A stretch of 64,000 nucleotides of DNA, from positions 1-64,000 of the forward strand of contig JBBIJC010000004.1 in assembly GCA_037446165.1 (NCBI GenBank), in the 5' to 3' direction. Below the pieces are notes generated by a model. The model had not been told where the DNA came from. It did not search any database and saw nothing but the letters and a program-made list of their open reading frames with translations. The position numbers were made by a program, and so were the translations under genes. Source of the DNA: Parasulfuritortus sp037446165 (GTDB lineage Bacteria; Pseudomonadota; Gammaproteobacteria; Burkholderiales; Thiobacillaceae). Every line of letters begins with the position of its first letter. The first letter of the stretch is position 1. Of the stretch, positions 32,754 to 40,341 are shown piece by piece.

Positions 32754-33895
32754 CGTTTCGTGTCCTGACGGTTTCCGATGTCTATTTTCCCCGGGTCAAC
32801 GGTGTTTCCACTTCCATCGAAACCTTCCGTCAGGTACTGACTGACCATGACGTGACCATGCAGTTGGTGGTGCCGCGTTATGGCGAGGAGGCGGAACAGA
32901 AAGGCATCATCCGGGTCGGTGCGCGATCGATTCCACGTGATCCGGAGGACCGTCTTCTGGCCTGGAGCGAGACCCACAAAACGGTACTGGACCAGGCCCG
33001 GAACTGTGACTTGATCCATGTCCAGACCCCCTTCGTCGCCCACTATGCCGGGCACAAGGCAGCGCGGCGGCTGGACAAGCCAGTGATTGCCACTTATCAC
33101 ACCCTGTTCGAGGAATACCTGTTCCATTACGCGCCGTTTCTGCCCAGGGAGTGGCTCAGGGGCGCGGCCCGGCGTTTTTCCCGGACTCAATGCAATGACC
33201 TGGATGCCGTCATCGTGCCGTCGACCGCGATGCGCGACCGGCTGACCGAGTACGGCGTCACTGTGCCCATGCATGTGCTGCCGACCGGGATTCCGTTGTC
33301 GCGCTTCGCCGAGGGCGACCGTGCCCGGTTCCGGGAACTGCACGGCATCCCGGAGGCCCGGCCGGTGGTCCTGTTCGTCGGGCGGGTGGCACATGAAAAG
33401 AATATCGACTTCCTGATCGATGCCGTGGCCGAGGCCCGCCGGACGGTGCCGGAACTGCTGTTTCTGATCACTGGTGAGGGGCCGGCCGAGAAGGCCCTGC
33501 GGCGCAAGGCAGAGTCGCTGGGCATTGCTGATAACGTGCGCTTCCTGGGTTACATGGATCGCCAGCACGAACTGCCTGACTGCTATGCGGCGGCAGATGC
33601 CTTTGTTTTTGCCTCGCGGACCGAAACTCAGGGCCTGGTGTTGCTGGAAGCGATGGCGATGGGGCTGCCGGTGGTGGCGCTGGCGGCCATGGGTACCAAG
33701 GATATTCTCGGCCCGGGTCGGGGCGCGATCGCGCCGGCTGACGATGTGGCCGAATTCGCCCAGGCCATCAGCCGCCTGATGCAGGATCCGGTGCTGAGGC
33801 AGCGGTTGTCGGTGGAGGCGCGGGACTATGCCCTGGAATGGGCCGACGACCGGATGGCCGCCCGGCTGGCGACGCTGTACCGCAGCCTCAGTTGA
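32750..33895 (+). CDS. GT4 glycosyltransferase coupled to plcP (Agt-like)
   Basis: A 381-residue retaining GT4/GT-B enzyme. The N-terminal acceptor domain starts FRVLTVSDVYFPRVNGVSTSI, with the family VNGV motif and HVQTPFVAHYAG. The C-terminal nucleotide-sugar domain has VLFVGRVAHEKNIDFLI and the E-x7-E region FASRTETQGLVLLEAMAMGLPVV. SQD2- and Agt-type members move a sugar from a nucleotide donor to diacylglycerol. The GTG start overlaps the phosphoesterase stop, so diacylglycerol release and glycosylation would be coupled. The sugar cannot be told from sequence alone; roles in mannan or exopolysaccharide synthesis are alternatives. Confidence 0.8.
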   Translation: MTFRVLTVSDVYFPRVNGVSTSIETFRQVLTDHDVTMQLVVPRYGEEAEQKGIIRVGARSIPRDPEDRLLAWSETHKTVLDQARNCDLIHVQTPFVAHYAGHKAARRLDKPVIATYHTLFEEYLFHYAPFLPREWLRGAARRFSRTQCNDLDAVIVPSTAMRDRLTEYGVTVPMHVLPTGIPLSRFAEGDRARFRELHGIPEARPVVLFVGRVAHEKNIDFLIDAVAEARRTVPELLFLITGEGPAEKALRRKAESLGIADNVRFLGYMDRQHELPDCYAAADAFVFASRTETQGLVLLEAMAMGLPVVALAAMGTKDILGPGRGAIAPADDVAEFAQAISRLMQDPVLRQRLSVEARDYALEWADDRMAARLATLYRSLS

Positions 33896-35114
33896 AGCCC
33901 AGCTTGCGGATCGAGGCTTCCTGCGCCGCCTCGCGCTCGCTGACCACGCGCTGATAAAACCCCTCCAGACGCTGAAAGATTTCATCCCAGGAAATGCTCA
34001 ATGCCGTTTCCCGCGCCTGCTGGCCGATGCGGACGAGGGCCTCGGGATGCGCGGCCAGCCATTCTGCCTCGCGGATGAAATCGGCTTCGCGCTCGAACCC
34101 GACCTTCAGACCGTTGTCGCCATGGCGGATGAACTCTGCCGCAGCGGCATAATCGTAGCCCAGCACCGGCAGGCCGCTGGCCATGGCCTCGATCAGGACA
34201 TTGCCGAAGGTTTCGGTGGTGCTGGGAAACAGGAAGGTGTCGGCCGAGGCGTAATGCTGCGCCAGATCTTCGCCGCTGCGCGGACCGCAAAACACGAAAC
34301 GCGGATAGGTCGAGCGCAGCTGTGCCAGTTCCGGCCCGTCGCCAACCAGGACCAGCCGGGCATCGGGGCGGATACGCTCGATGGCTTCGAAGGCCCGAAC
34401 CAGCAGGCCCAGATTTTTCTCCGGCGCGATGCGGCCGACATAGACCGCGGCGAAACCGGTTTCGGCTACGCCCCATTGTTTGCGCATGTCCTGGCTGCGC
34501 CGGGTCGGGTTGAATAACTGGTTGTTGACGCCGCGAGCCAGCACTTCGACGTTACGGTAACCTGCCAGCGCCAGTTCATCGCGCAGCTTGAGGGTGGGCA
34601 CCAGGGTCAGCCGGGCCTGGTTATGAAACTTGCGCAGGTAGGCATAGATCGGCTTCTTCAGCCAGCTGAAACCATAGTGACTGCTGTAACTGTGAAAATT
34701 GGTATGAAATCCGGCCAGCACCGGGATGCGCAGCTTGGTGGCGGCGGCCAGTGCGGACCAGCCCAGCGGGCCTTCGGTAGCAATGTGAACCACGTCCGGG
34801 CGACGCAGGGTCCATAACTTGGATAGCAGTCGCTTGGCTGGCAGGCCGATGTTGAGCCCGGAGTAATTGGGGATCGGGATGCCCGGTCGAAGTATCTGTT
34901 CGAGATTGGCCACATCTTCCGGCAGCGGTTCGTTGCCCTGGCGGGGCCGGATCAGCTGGACCTGATGATCACGGGTTTGCAGGGCGGCGACGATCTGGCC
35001 GATGGTCATGGCCACGCCGTTGATTTCCGGGGGATAGGTTTCCGTGACCAGAGCCACCCGCAAGCGGCGGCGGTTGACAGGGAGTTGTTCCAGCAGGAGG
35101 TCGGCAGCATGCAT
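33888..35114 (-). CDS. Second GT4 glycosyltransferase with its own Pho box
   Basis: About 408 residues, again GT4 GT-B fold: LRVALVTETYPPEINGVAMTI, VHIATEGPLGWSALAAA, AGFHTNFHSYSSHYG, then VYVGRIAPEKNLGLLVRAFE and FPSTTETFGNVLIEAMASGLPVL. It is close in type to SQD2/MgtA glycolipid synthases and differs from the neighbouring GT4, so it may add a second sugar or use another donor. The ATG at 35114 has no ribosome site; an open frame continues upstream and a TTG about 17 codons downstream (before RVALVTETY) is another possible start. It converges with the first GT4 gene, overlapping by 8 bp. Confidence 0.8.
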   Translation of the reverse strand: MHAADLLLEQLPVNRRRLRVALVTETYPPEINGVAMTIGQIVAALQTRDHQVQLIRPRQGNEPLPEDVANLEQILRPGIPIPNYSGLNIGLPAKRLLSKLWTLRRPDVVHIATEGPLGWSALAAATKLRIPVLAGFHTNFHSYSSHYGFSWLKKPIYAYLRKFHNQARLTLVPTLKLRDELALAGYRNVEVLARGVNNQLFNPTRRSQDMRKQWGVAETGFAAVYVGRIAPEKNLGLLVRAFEAIERIRPDARLVLVGDGPELAQLRSTYPRFVFCGPRSGEDLAQHYASADTFLFPSTTETFGNVLIEAMASGLPVLGYDYAAAAEFIRHGDNGLKVGFEREADFIREAEWLAAHPEALVRIGQQARETALSISWDEIFQRLEGFYQRVVSEREAAQEASIRKLGFN

Positions 35115-35138
35115 GGAACGACACGATGCCGCTGTAAC

Positions 35139-35156
35139 GTGACAAACGCATGACAT
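35139..35156 (-). promoter_or_regulatory. Strong PhoB box upstream of the second GT4 gene
   Basis: On the minus strand: ATGTCAT (6/7), spacer GCGT, TTGTCAC (6/7). It ends 24 bp before the ATG, almost the same distance as the plcP box (23 bp). Confidence 0.75.
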
Positions 35157-35238
35157 GCGGGTTTTTGAATCGATGTCCGGACAGGTATGTTGCGCCAGTT
35201 CTACGCGGGTTGCCCCTGGTCTTGAATGGGTGAATTTA

Positions 35239-35261
35239 TTACAAAATTAATAATTTCGTAA
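35239..35261. promoter_or_regulatory. AT-rich palindrome upstream of pstS
   Basis: Arms TTACAAAATT and AATTTCGTAA match in 9 of 10 positions around a 3-bp centre, 74 bp before the pstS ATG. TAATAT at 35259-35264 is a possible -10 within it. Could be an operator or simply an AT-rich promoter; no clear PhoB box was found for pstS. Confidence 0.45.
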
Positions 35262-35335
35262 TATACCGCCTCTAGGATGATCGACTGTCGCAACTGCTGC
35301 GTCATATCCCGTTTCTATCTATGAGGATTTCAAAT

Positions 35336-36352
35336 ATGTTTGCTTCCAAACGCGCTTTCTTCAAGCTGGCTGGCGTGGCCGCCGCCATGGCCGTCAGTGC
35401 CGCCGCTTTCGCTACCGACATCACCGGGGCCGGCTCATCCTTCGCGCTTCCCTCCTACACCAAGTGGGCCGAAGCCTACAAGACGATCGGCAACGTCAAC
35501 GTCAACTATCAGGGCATTGGCTCTGGCGGTGGCATCAAGCAGATCAAGGCCAAGACCGTCGACTTCGCCGGTACCGATGCGCCTCTGACTGAAGCCGACC
35601 TTGATGCATCGCATCTGGTCCAGTTCCCCAGCGAAATGGGTGGCGCCACCATCGTGGTGAACATTCCCGGCGTCAAGTCCGACCAACTGAAGCTGGACGG
35701 CGCGACCACCGCTGACATCTTCCGCGGTGCCATCACCAAGTGGAACGACCCGGCTATCGCCAAGCTGAACAAGGGCGTCAAGCTGCCTGACCTGGCCATC
35801 ACCGTTTGCTACCGTTCCGATGCGTCCGGCACCACCTTCATGACCTCGAACTATCTGGCCAAGCAATCCGAAGCCTTCAAGAAGGATGTCGGCGCCGGCA
35901 CCTCCGTCAATTGGCCCGCCAACGGCGTGGGTGGCAAGGGCAACCCTGGCGTGGCTGCCAACGTGCAGAAAATCGCTGGTGCCATCGGTTATGCCGACTA
36001 TCCGGATGCCAAGAAATCCGGCCTGACCTTCGTTTCCCTGAAGAACAAGGACGGCCATTTCATTGCCCCGACCCAGAAGGCCATGGCCGCCGCCGCGACC
36101 CATGCCGATTTCAAGACCAAGACCATGGCCCCCGATCTGCTGGACATGCCCGGCAAGGATTCCTGGCCCATCGTCAGCGCGACCTATGTGCTGAGCTATG
36201 AGCAGGGCGATCCCGCCAAGCAGAAGGCCGTCAAGGATTTCTTCACCTGGTCCCTGAACCATGGCCAGAAGCTGGCCGAGGATCTGGGCTATGTTGCTCT
36301 GCCCGCTTCGGTTGTGAAGCTGGTTGAAGTCCGCATGGCTGAAATGAAGTAA
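35336..36352 (+). CDS. pstS: Phosphate ABC transporter substrate-binding protein
   Basis: Periplasmic phosphate receptor of the high-affinity Pst system. 338 residues with a Sec signal peptide (MFASKRAFFKLAGVAAAMAVSAAAFA, cut near residue 26). The mature start DITGAGSSFALPSYTKW is the conserved PstS N-terminus. Phosphate-contact segments include GIGSGGGIKQIKAKTVDFAGTDAPL and YRSDASGTTFMTSNYL. The start is ATG at 35336 behind AGGA at 8 nt, rather than the ATG five codons earlier, which leaves no ribosome site. Two hairpins follow the gene, probably leaving more pstS than pstCAB message. Confidence 0.97.
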   Translation: MFASKRAFFKLAGVAAAMAVSAAAFATDITGAGSSFALPSYTKWAEAYKTIGNVNVNYQGIGSGGGIKQIKAKTVDFAGTDAPLTEADLDASHLVQFPSEMGGATIVVNIPGVKSDQLKLDGATTADIFRGAITKWNDPAIAKLNKGVKLPDLAITVCYRSDASGTTFMTSNYLAKQSEAFKKDVGAGTSVNWPANGVGGKGNPGVAANVQKIAGAIGYADYPDAKKSGLTFVSLKNKDGHFIAPTQKAMAAAATHADFKTKTMAPDLLDMPGKDSWPIVSATYVLSYEQGDPAKQKAVKDFFTWSLNHGQKLAEDLGYVALPASVVKLVEVRMAEMK

Positions 36353-36369
36353 TTCGGTAGTCGTATTGC

Positions 36370-36400
36370 AATCCGGGAGTGCCTGGCATTCCCGGATTTT
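36370..36400 (+). terminator. Attenuator-like hairpin after pstS
   Basis: Stem AATCCGGGA/TCCCGGATT with an 11-nt loop, then TTTT. It has terminator form but sits inside the pst operon, so partial termination is likely. Confidence 0.65.
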
Positions 36401-36440
36401 CTACGGTAGTAGTCTGCCAACTTGCAGACTGCTACCGTAG
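36401..36440 (+). repeat. Long 17-bp hairpin before pstC
   Basis: Arms CTACGGTAGTAGTCTGC and GCAGACTGCTACCGTAG pair over 17 bp with one G-U, closing a 6-nt loop (CAACTT). It follows the first hairpin directly and probably protects the 3' end of the pstS message. Confidence 0.75.
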
Positions 36441-36456
36441 AACCCGAAACAAGGAT

Positions 36457-37452
36457 ATGGACGATATCAAAATGAGTGACGTATCGACTCACACCCAGGC
36501 TCCGGATGAGCAGGCCAAACGGGTCCGGATGTTCAAGCTGCAAGATCTGGCTTTCCATCAGGTTACGATGCTGTTTGCCATGATCGTGCTGGCGGTGTTG
36601 GTCGGTATCCTGGTATCGCTGGGTCATCAGGCTACCCCGGCGTTCAAGGAGTTCGGCTGGGGTTTCATCTGGGGTAATGTCTGGAGCGTTCCGGACGAGA
36701 AGTTCGGCGCCCGGATTGCCATCTACGGGACATTGGTGACCTCGTTCATCGCCCTGCTGTTCGCGGTGCCGATCAGCTTCGGCATCGCCCTGTTTCTGAC
36801 CGAGACCTGCCCGGCCTGGCTGCGTCGGCCGCTGGGTACGGCAATCGAATTGCTGGCCGGCGTGCCGTCGATCGTGTTCGGTATCTGGGGCCTGTTTATC
36901 TTCGCACCGCTGTTTTCAGAACACATACAGCCCTTTCTCCAGAATACGCTGGGCAAGATTCCAGTCATTGGCGGTCTGTTTTCCGGGCCACCCATCGGTA
37001 TCGGCATCCTGACTGCCAGTATCGTATTGGCCCTGATGGTGATCCCGTTCATCGCCTCGGTGATGCGCGACGTGTTCGAGACCGTTCCGCCGGTGCTGAA
37101 AGAGTCGGCCTACGGCATCGGTTGTACGACCTGGGAAGTAGTCACCAACATCGTCTTACCCTACACCCGGGTCGGCGTGATCGGCGGCATCATGCTTGGA
37201 CTGGGGCGTGCCTTGGGCGAGACCATGGCGGTCACCTTCGTGATCGGCAACTCCAACCGGATGCCGGGCAGCCTGTTCGCGCCTGGCAGTTCGATTGCAT
37301 CGACCCTGGCCAATGAATTCGGCGAGGCCGAGCCCGGGCTGCATATCTCGTCCTTGTTCGCGCTTGGTCTGCTGCTGTTCGTCATCACCTTCTTCGTGCT
37401 GGCTCTGTCACGCTGGTTGATCCACAGCGGCACCAAGAAACAAGGCAAGTAG
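36457..37452 (+). CDS. pstC: Phosphate ABC transporter permease PstC
   Basis: One of two membrane subunits of the Pst importer. About 331 residues with six helices; the first is QVTMLFAMIVLAVLVGILVSL. The permease signature and the ABC-contact (EAA-like) loop are seen in ESAYGIGCTTWEVVTNIVLPYTRVGVIGGIMLGLGRALGETMAV near residues 215-260. The start is 36457 or 36472; AAGGA sits only 1 nt from the former, and a weak GGA precedes the latter. It is followed after 11 bp by pstA. Confidence 0.95.
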   Translation: MDDIKMSDVSTHTQAPDEQAKRVRMFKLQDLAFHQVTMLFAMIVLAVLVGILVSLGHQATPAFKEFGWGFIWGNVWSVPDEKFGARIAIYGTLVTSFIALLFAVPISFGIALFLTETCPAWLRRPLGTAIELLAGVPSIVFGIWGLFIFAPLFSEHIQPFLQNTLGKIPVIGGLFSGPPIGIGILTASIVLALMVIPFIASVMRDVFETVPPVLKESAYGIGCTTWEVVTNIVLPYTRVGVIGGIMLGLGRALGETMAVTFVIGNSNRMPGSLFAPGSSIASTLANEFGEAEPGLHISSLFALGLLLFVITFFVLALSRWLIHSGTKKQGK

Positions 37453-37463
37453 GAGTCTCTGGA

Positions 37464-38309
37464 ATGGATTTATATACCCGTCGCACCTGGATGAATCGCA
37501 TCGGTATTAGTTTGTCCTTGCTGGCCATGGCCCTTGGTTTGGTAGCCTTGCTCTGGATTCTCTGGACGCTTTTTTCCAAGGGCATTTCAGCACTCGACTG
37601 GGGCTTTTTTACTGAAGATGCGCCTGGTCCCGGCACCCCTGGCGGCGGCCTGCGCAATGCCATCGTCGGCAGCGGCCTGATCCTTCTGGTTACCACTTTC
37701 GTTTCGACCCCCTTCGGTATTCTGGCCGGAGTCTATCTGGCCGAATTTGGCGACAAATCCAAGTTCGCCGCGATCACCCGCTTCGTGACCGACATCATGC
37801 TGTCGGCGCCCTCCATCGTCATCGGCTTGTTTGTCTACGCGCTGGTGGTCGTCAACTCTGGAGGGTTTTCAGGCTGGGCGGGCTCGATCGCACTGTCGTT
37901 GATCGCCATCCCGGTTGTGGTCCGCACTACCGAGAACATGCTCAGGCTGGTGCCCACCAGTCTACGTGAAGCCGCGTTTGCCTTGGGTGCTCCCCACTGG
38001 CAGGTCTCGCTCAAGATCACCTTGCGTGCGGTCAAGGCGGGCGTGGTAACTGGTGTATTGCTGTCCATCGCGAGGGTTACGGGTGAAACCGCGCCGCTGC
38101 TGTTCACGGCACTGAACAATCAGTTCTTCAGTACCAATATGGCCAAACCGATCGGTAACCTCCCGGTTTTGATCTTCCAGTTCGGTATGAGTCCCTACGA
38201 TCGATGGGTCAATCTTGCCTGGGGCGGCTCGCTGCTAATTGCGCTGTTCGTGCTGGCCGTAAACGTTGGGGCACGCATCATGTTCCGCCAGAAATCAACA
38301 TCCCATTAA
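37464..38309 (+). CDS. pstA: Phosphate ABC transporter permease PstA
   Basis: Second membrane subunit of the Pst importer, 281 residues, six helices. GVYLAEFGDKSKFAAITRFVTDIMLSAPSIVIGLFVYALVV is a typical PstA segment, and the ABC-contact loop is LREAAFALGAPHWQVSLKITLRAVKAGVVTGVLLSIARVTGETAPLLFTA. The ATG has GGAGTC-type sequence about 10 nt upstream. It pairs with PstC, and PstB follows after 23 bp. Confidence 0.96.
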   Translation: MDLYTRRTWMNRIGISLSLLAMALGLVALLWILWTLFSKGISALDWGFFTEDAPGPGTPGGGLRNAIVGSGLILLVTTFVSTPFGILAGVYLAEFGDKSKFAAITRFVTDIMLSAPSIVIGLFVYALVVVNSGGFSGWAGSIALSLIAIPVVVRTTENMLRLVPTSLREAAFALGAPHWQVSLKITLRAVKAGVVTGVLLSIARVTGETAPLLFTALNNQFFSTNMAKPIGNLPVLIFQFGMSPYDRWVNLAWGGSLLIALFVLAVNVGARIMFRQKSTSH

Positions 38310-38332
38310 TTTCACCCTCCGGAGCACAGTTA

Positions 38333-39115
38333 ATGTCTCAACAATTCACCCTGCCCGGCGAGGAAATCGCCCTGGAAATCAGAAATCTGGATTTCTATTA
38401 CGGAACCTTCAAGGGTTTGAAGGAAGTCAACCTGGACATCGCCAAGAACAAGGTGACCGCTTTCATCGGCCCGTCCGGCTGCGGCAAGTCGACCCTGCTG
38501 CGGACCTTCAACCGCATGTATGACCTGTACCCAGGTCAGCGCGCCGAAGGCCAGATCAACTTCCACGGCAAGAATCTGCTCGACAAGAAGCAGGACGTGA
38601 ACATGATGCGGGCCAAGATCGGCATGGTGTTCCAGAAGCCGACTCCGTTTCCGATGACCATTTATGAAAACATCGCCTTCGGCGTTCGTCTGTACGAGAG
38701 ACTCTCCAATTCGGAAATGAACGACCGGGTCGAATGGGCCTTGCGTAAGGCGGCACTTTGGGACGAGGTCAAGGATAAACTGGGTCAAAGTGGCCTGTCA
38801 TTGTCCGGCGGCCAGCAACAGCGTCTGTGCATTGCCCGGGGCGTTGCGGTCAAGCCTGAAATCGTTCTGCTCGACGAGCCTACCTCAGCTCTGGACCCGA
38901 TCTCTACCGCCAAGGTTGAAGAACTGGTCAATGAGCTCAAGTCCGAATACACGATTGCAATCGTGACCCATAACATGCAGCAGGCGGCGCGTATCTCCGA
39001 CTACACGGCCTTCATGTATCTGGGGGAACTGATCGAATTCGGCAAGACCGATGAGCTATTCGTTAAGCCCAAGGTCAAGCAGACCGAGGACTACATCACA
39101 GGTCGATTCGGTTAA
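38333..39115 (+). CDS. pstB: Phosphate ABC transporter ATPase PstB
   Basis: Energises the Pst importer and is required for PhoU/PhoR signalling. 260 residues. Walker A GPSGCGKST (near 47-55), Q-loop MVFQKPTPFP, signature LSGGQQQRLCIARG, Walker B IVLLDEPTSALD and H-loop VTHNMQQA are all intact. The start is ATG at 38333 behind GGAG; the frame is open for another 43 codons inside pstA and is not used. No phoU follows, which differs from the common pstSCAB-phoU order. Confidence 0.98.
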   Translation: MSQQFTLPGEEIALEIRNLDFYYGTFKGLKEVNLDIAKNKVTAFIGPSGCGKSTLLRTFNRMYDLYPGQRAEGQINFHGKNLLDKKQDVNMMRAKIGMVFQKPTPFPMTIYENIAFGVRLYERLSNSEMNDRVEWALRKAALWDEVKDKLGQSGLSLSGGQQQRLCIARGVAVKPEIVLLDEPTSALDPISTAKVEELVNELKSEYTIAIVTHNMQQAARISDYTAFMYLGELIEFGKTDELFVKPKVKQTEDYITGRFG

Positions 39116-39131
39116 TAATAAGTTGTCGCGG

Positions 39132-39149
39132 TCGTCATAAAATTGTAAC
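39132..39149 (+). promoter_or_regulatory. PhoB box between pstB and the 80-residue gene
   Basis: TCGTCAT (5/7), spacer AAAA (consensus) and TTGTAAC (5/7 to CTGTCAC). TATCAT at 39172-39177 is a possible -10, somewhat further away than at olsB. Confidence 0.55.
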
Positions 39150-39227
39150 CGTCTGTTGTTCCGTTTATGGGTATCATTCCTCCGCTTATAGAGCGGTGGA
39201 GTTGCCGCATAACCACGGAAGAGCAAG

Positions 39228-39470
39228 ATGGCTAACGCAATCAAATGCATAGCGAAATATATAAAGCGCAATCCGGGCGACGATGACGTCACGGTGTTGC
39301 GCGATTTCTGCAGTGCTCTCGAACAGAAATCCTCGTTCGAAATGGAGCGCCTGTTCGGCATGAAGTCCAAACCATTTGAACTGGCCCTGGCCTTGCTGGA
39401 TGAATGGAAGTTTGATCGGCACGTCGCCGAACGCCGGTTGCAGAAATACCTGGACCGGGACGAAGACTGA
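39228..39470 (+). CDS. 80-residue unknown protein, probable Pho-regulon member
   Basis: A small soluble protein with no family I recognise. It is mostly helical and highly charged: an N-terminal IKCIAKYIKRNPGDDDVTVLRDFCSALE, a central SSFEMERLFGMKSKPFELALALLDEWKFD and a basic/acidic tail RRLQKYLDRDED. It starts with ATG after GGAAGAGCAAG. It takes the place usually held by phoU after pstB, but is too short for PhoU (about 235 residues) and lacks its repeats. A PhoB-like box lies 79 bp upstream, so it may be an independent phosphate-starvation gene rather than a read-through passenger. Confidence 0.75.
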   Translation: MANAIKCIAKYIKRNPGDDDVTVLRDFCSALEQKSSFEMERLFGMKSKPFELALALLDEWKFDRHVAERRLQKYLDRDED

Positions 39471-39587
39471 TCCGCATCATTTTGCCGGAGATCTTTCGGC
39501 ATCAAACACCGATAAGCCATAGCCCGTAGGATTGACCATACCGGGCTAAACAGCTAACATCGCCGCCTTTCTTGATAGGGAAAACTC

Positions 39588-40334
39588 ATGCGACGCACAC
39601 TTGTTGCCGGCAATTGGAAAATGCACGGCACCTTGGCCGAGAACGAGGCTCTAATGACGGCTATCCTGGCCGGTATGGTCGACGCCAAGGCTCAAGTGGC
39701 AGTATGTGTTCCATATCCATACCTTGCTCAGGCGCAGTCCAAACTGACCGGCACTACCGTTGCCTGGGGGGCGCAAAACCTCAGTCAGTATGGTAAGGGC
39801 GCATACACCGGTGAAGTGTCCGCCACCATGCTCAATGATTTCGGCTGCAAGTACGTTATCGTTGGTCACTCAGAGCGGCGCGCCCTGTATGGCGAGTCGG
39901 ATGAACTGGTTGCCGAGAAATATGCTGTCGCCCAAGCGGCGGGCCTGATCCCCATCCTGTGCGTGGGCGAGACTTTGGCTGAGCGTGAGGCCAATGTCAC
40001 AGAGCAAGTCGTTGGTCGTCAGATCGATGCCGTGTTGAGCAAGTACGGGGTTGCGTCGCTGGCCAAGGCGGTGATCGCGTATGAGCCGGTCTGGGCCATT
40101 GGAACCGGTGTGACTGCCTCTCCTGAACAGGCGCAGGCTGTCCATGCCTACATCCGGACCAAGATTCGCAGTCTGGACGCGGCTGTGGCGGATAATTTGA
40201 TCATTCAATACGGTGGTAGCGTCAAGGCAGCCAATGCAGCTGTCTTGTTCTCCCAGCCGGATATCGACGGTGGCTTGATCGGCGGCGCTGCGCTCAACGC
40301 CGAAGAGTTTCTGGCCATCTGCAAGGCAGGTTGA
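39588..40334 (+). CDS. tpiA: Triosephosphate isomerase
   Basis: Interconverts dihydroxyacetone phosphate and glyceraldehyde-3-phosphate in glycolysis and gluconeogenesis. 248 residues. The N-terminal catalytic Asn/Lys are in AGNWKMHGT; the electrophile His94 in IVGHSERR; the base Glu166 in AYEPVWAIGTG; and the phosphate-binding IQYGGSVKAANA and GGLIGGAAL follow. The ATG lies behind AGGGAAAACTC. It is followed after 7 bp by secG, the usual order before the nuo operon. Confidence 0.97.
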   Translation: MRRTLVAGNWKMHGTLAENEALMTAILAGMVDAKAQVAVCVPYPYLAQAQSKLTGTTVAWGAQNLSQYGKGAYTGEVSATMLNDFGCKYVIVGHSERRALYGESDELVAEKYAVAQAAGLIPILCVGETLAEREANVTEQVVGRQIDAVLSKYGVASLAKAVIAYEPVWAIGTGVTASPEQAQAVHAYIRTKIRSLDAAVADNLIIQYGGSVKAANAAVLFSQPDIDGGLIGGAALNAEEFLAICKAG

Positions 40335-40341
40335 GGACGAT

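Noticed and set aside
35157..35335. PhoB box for pstS
   Set aside because: CTGTCGC at 35285 and GCGTCAT at 35299 are isolated half-site-like words but not at 11-bp spacing, so no box is claimed.
39228..39470. Truncated phoU after pstB
   Set aside because: 80 residues with no PhoU-like repeats or metal-binding pattern.
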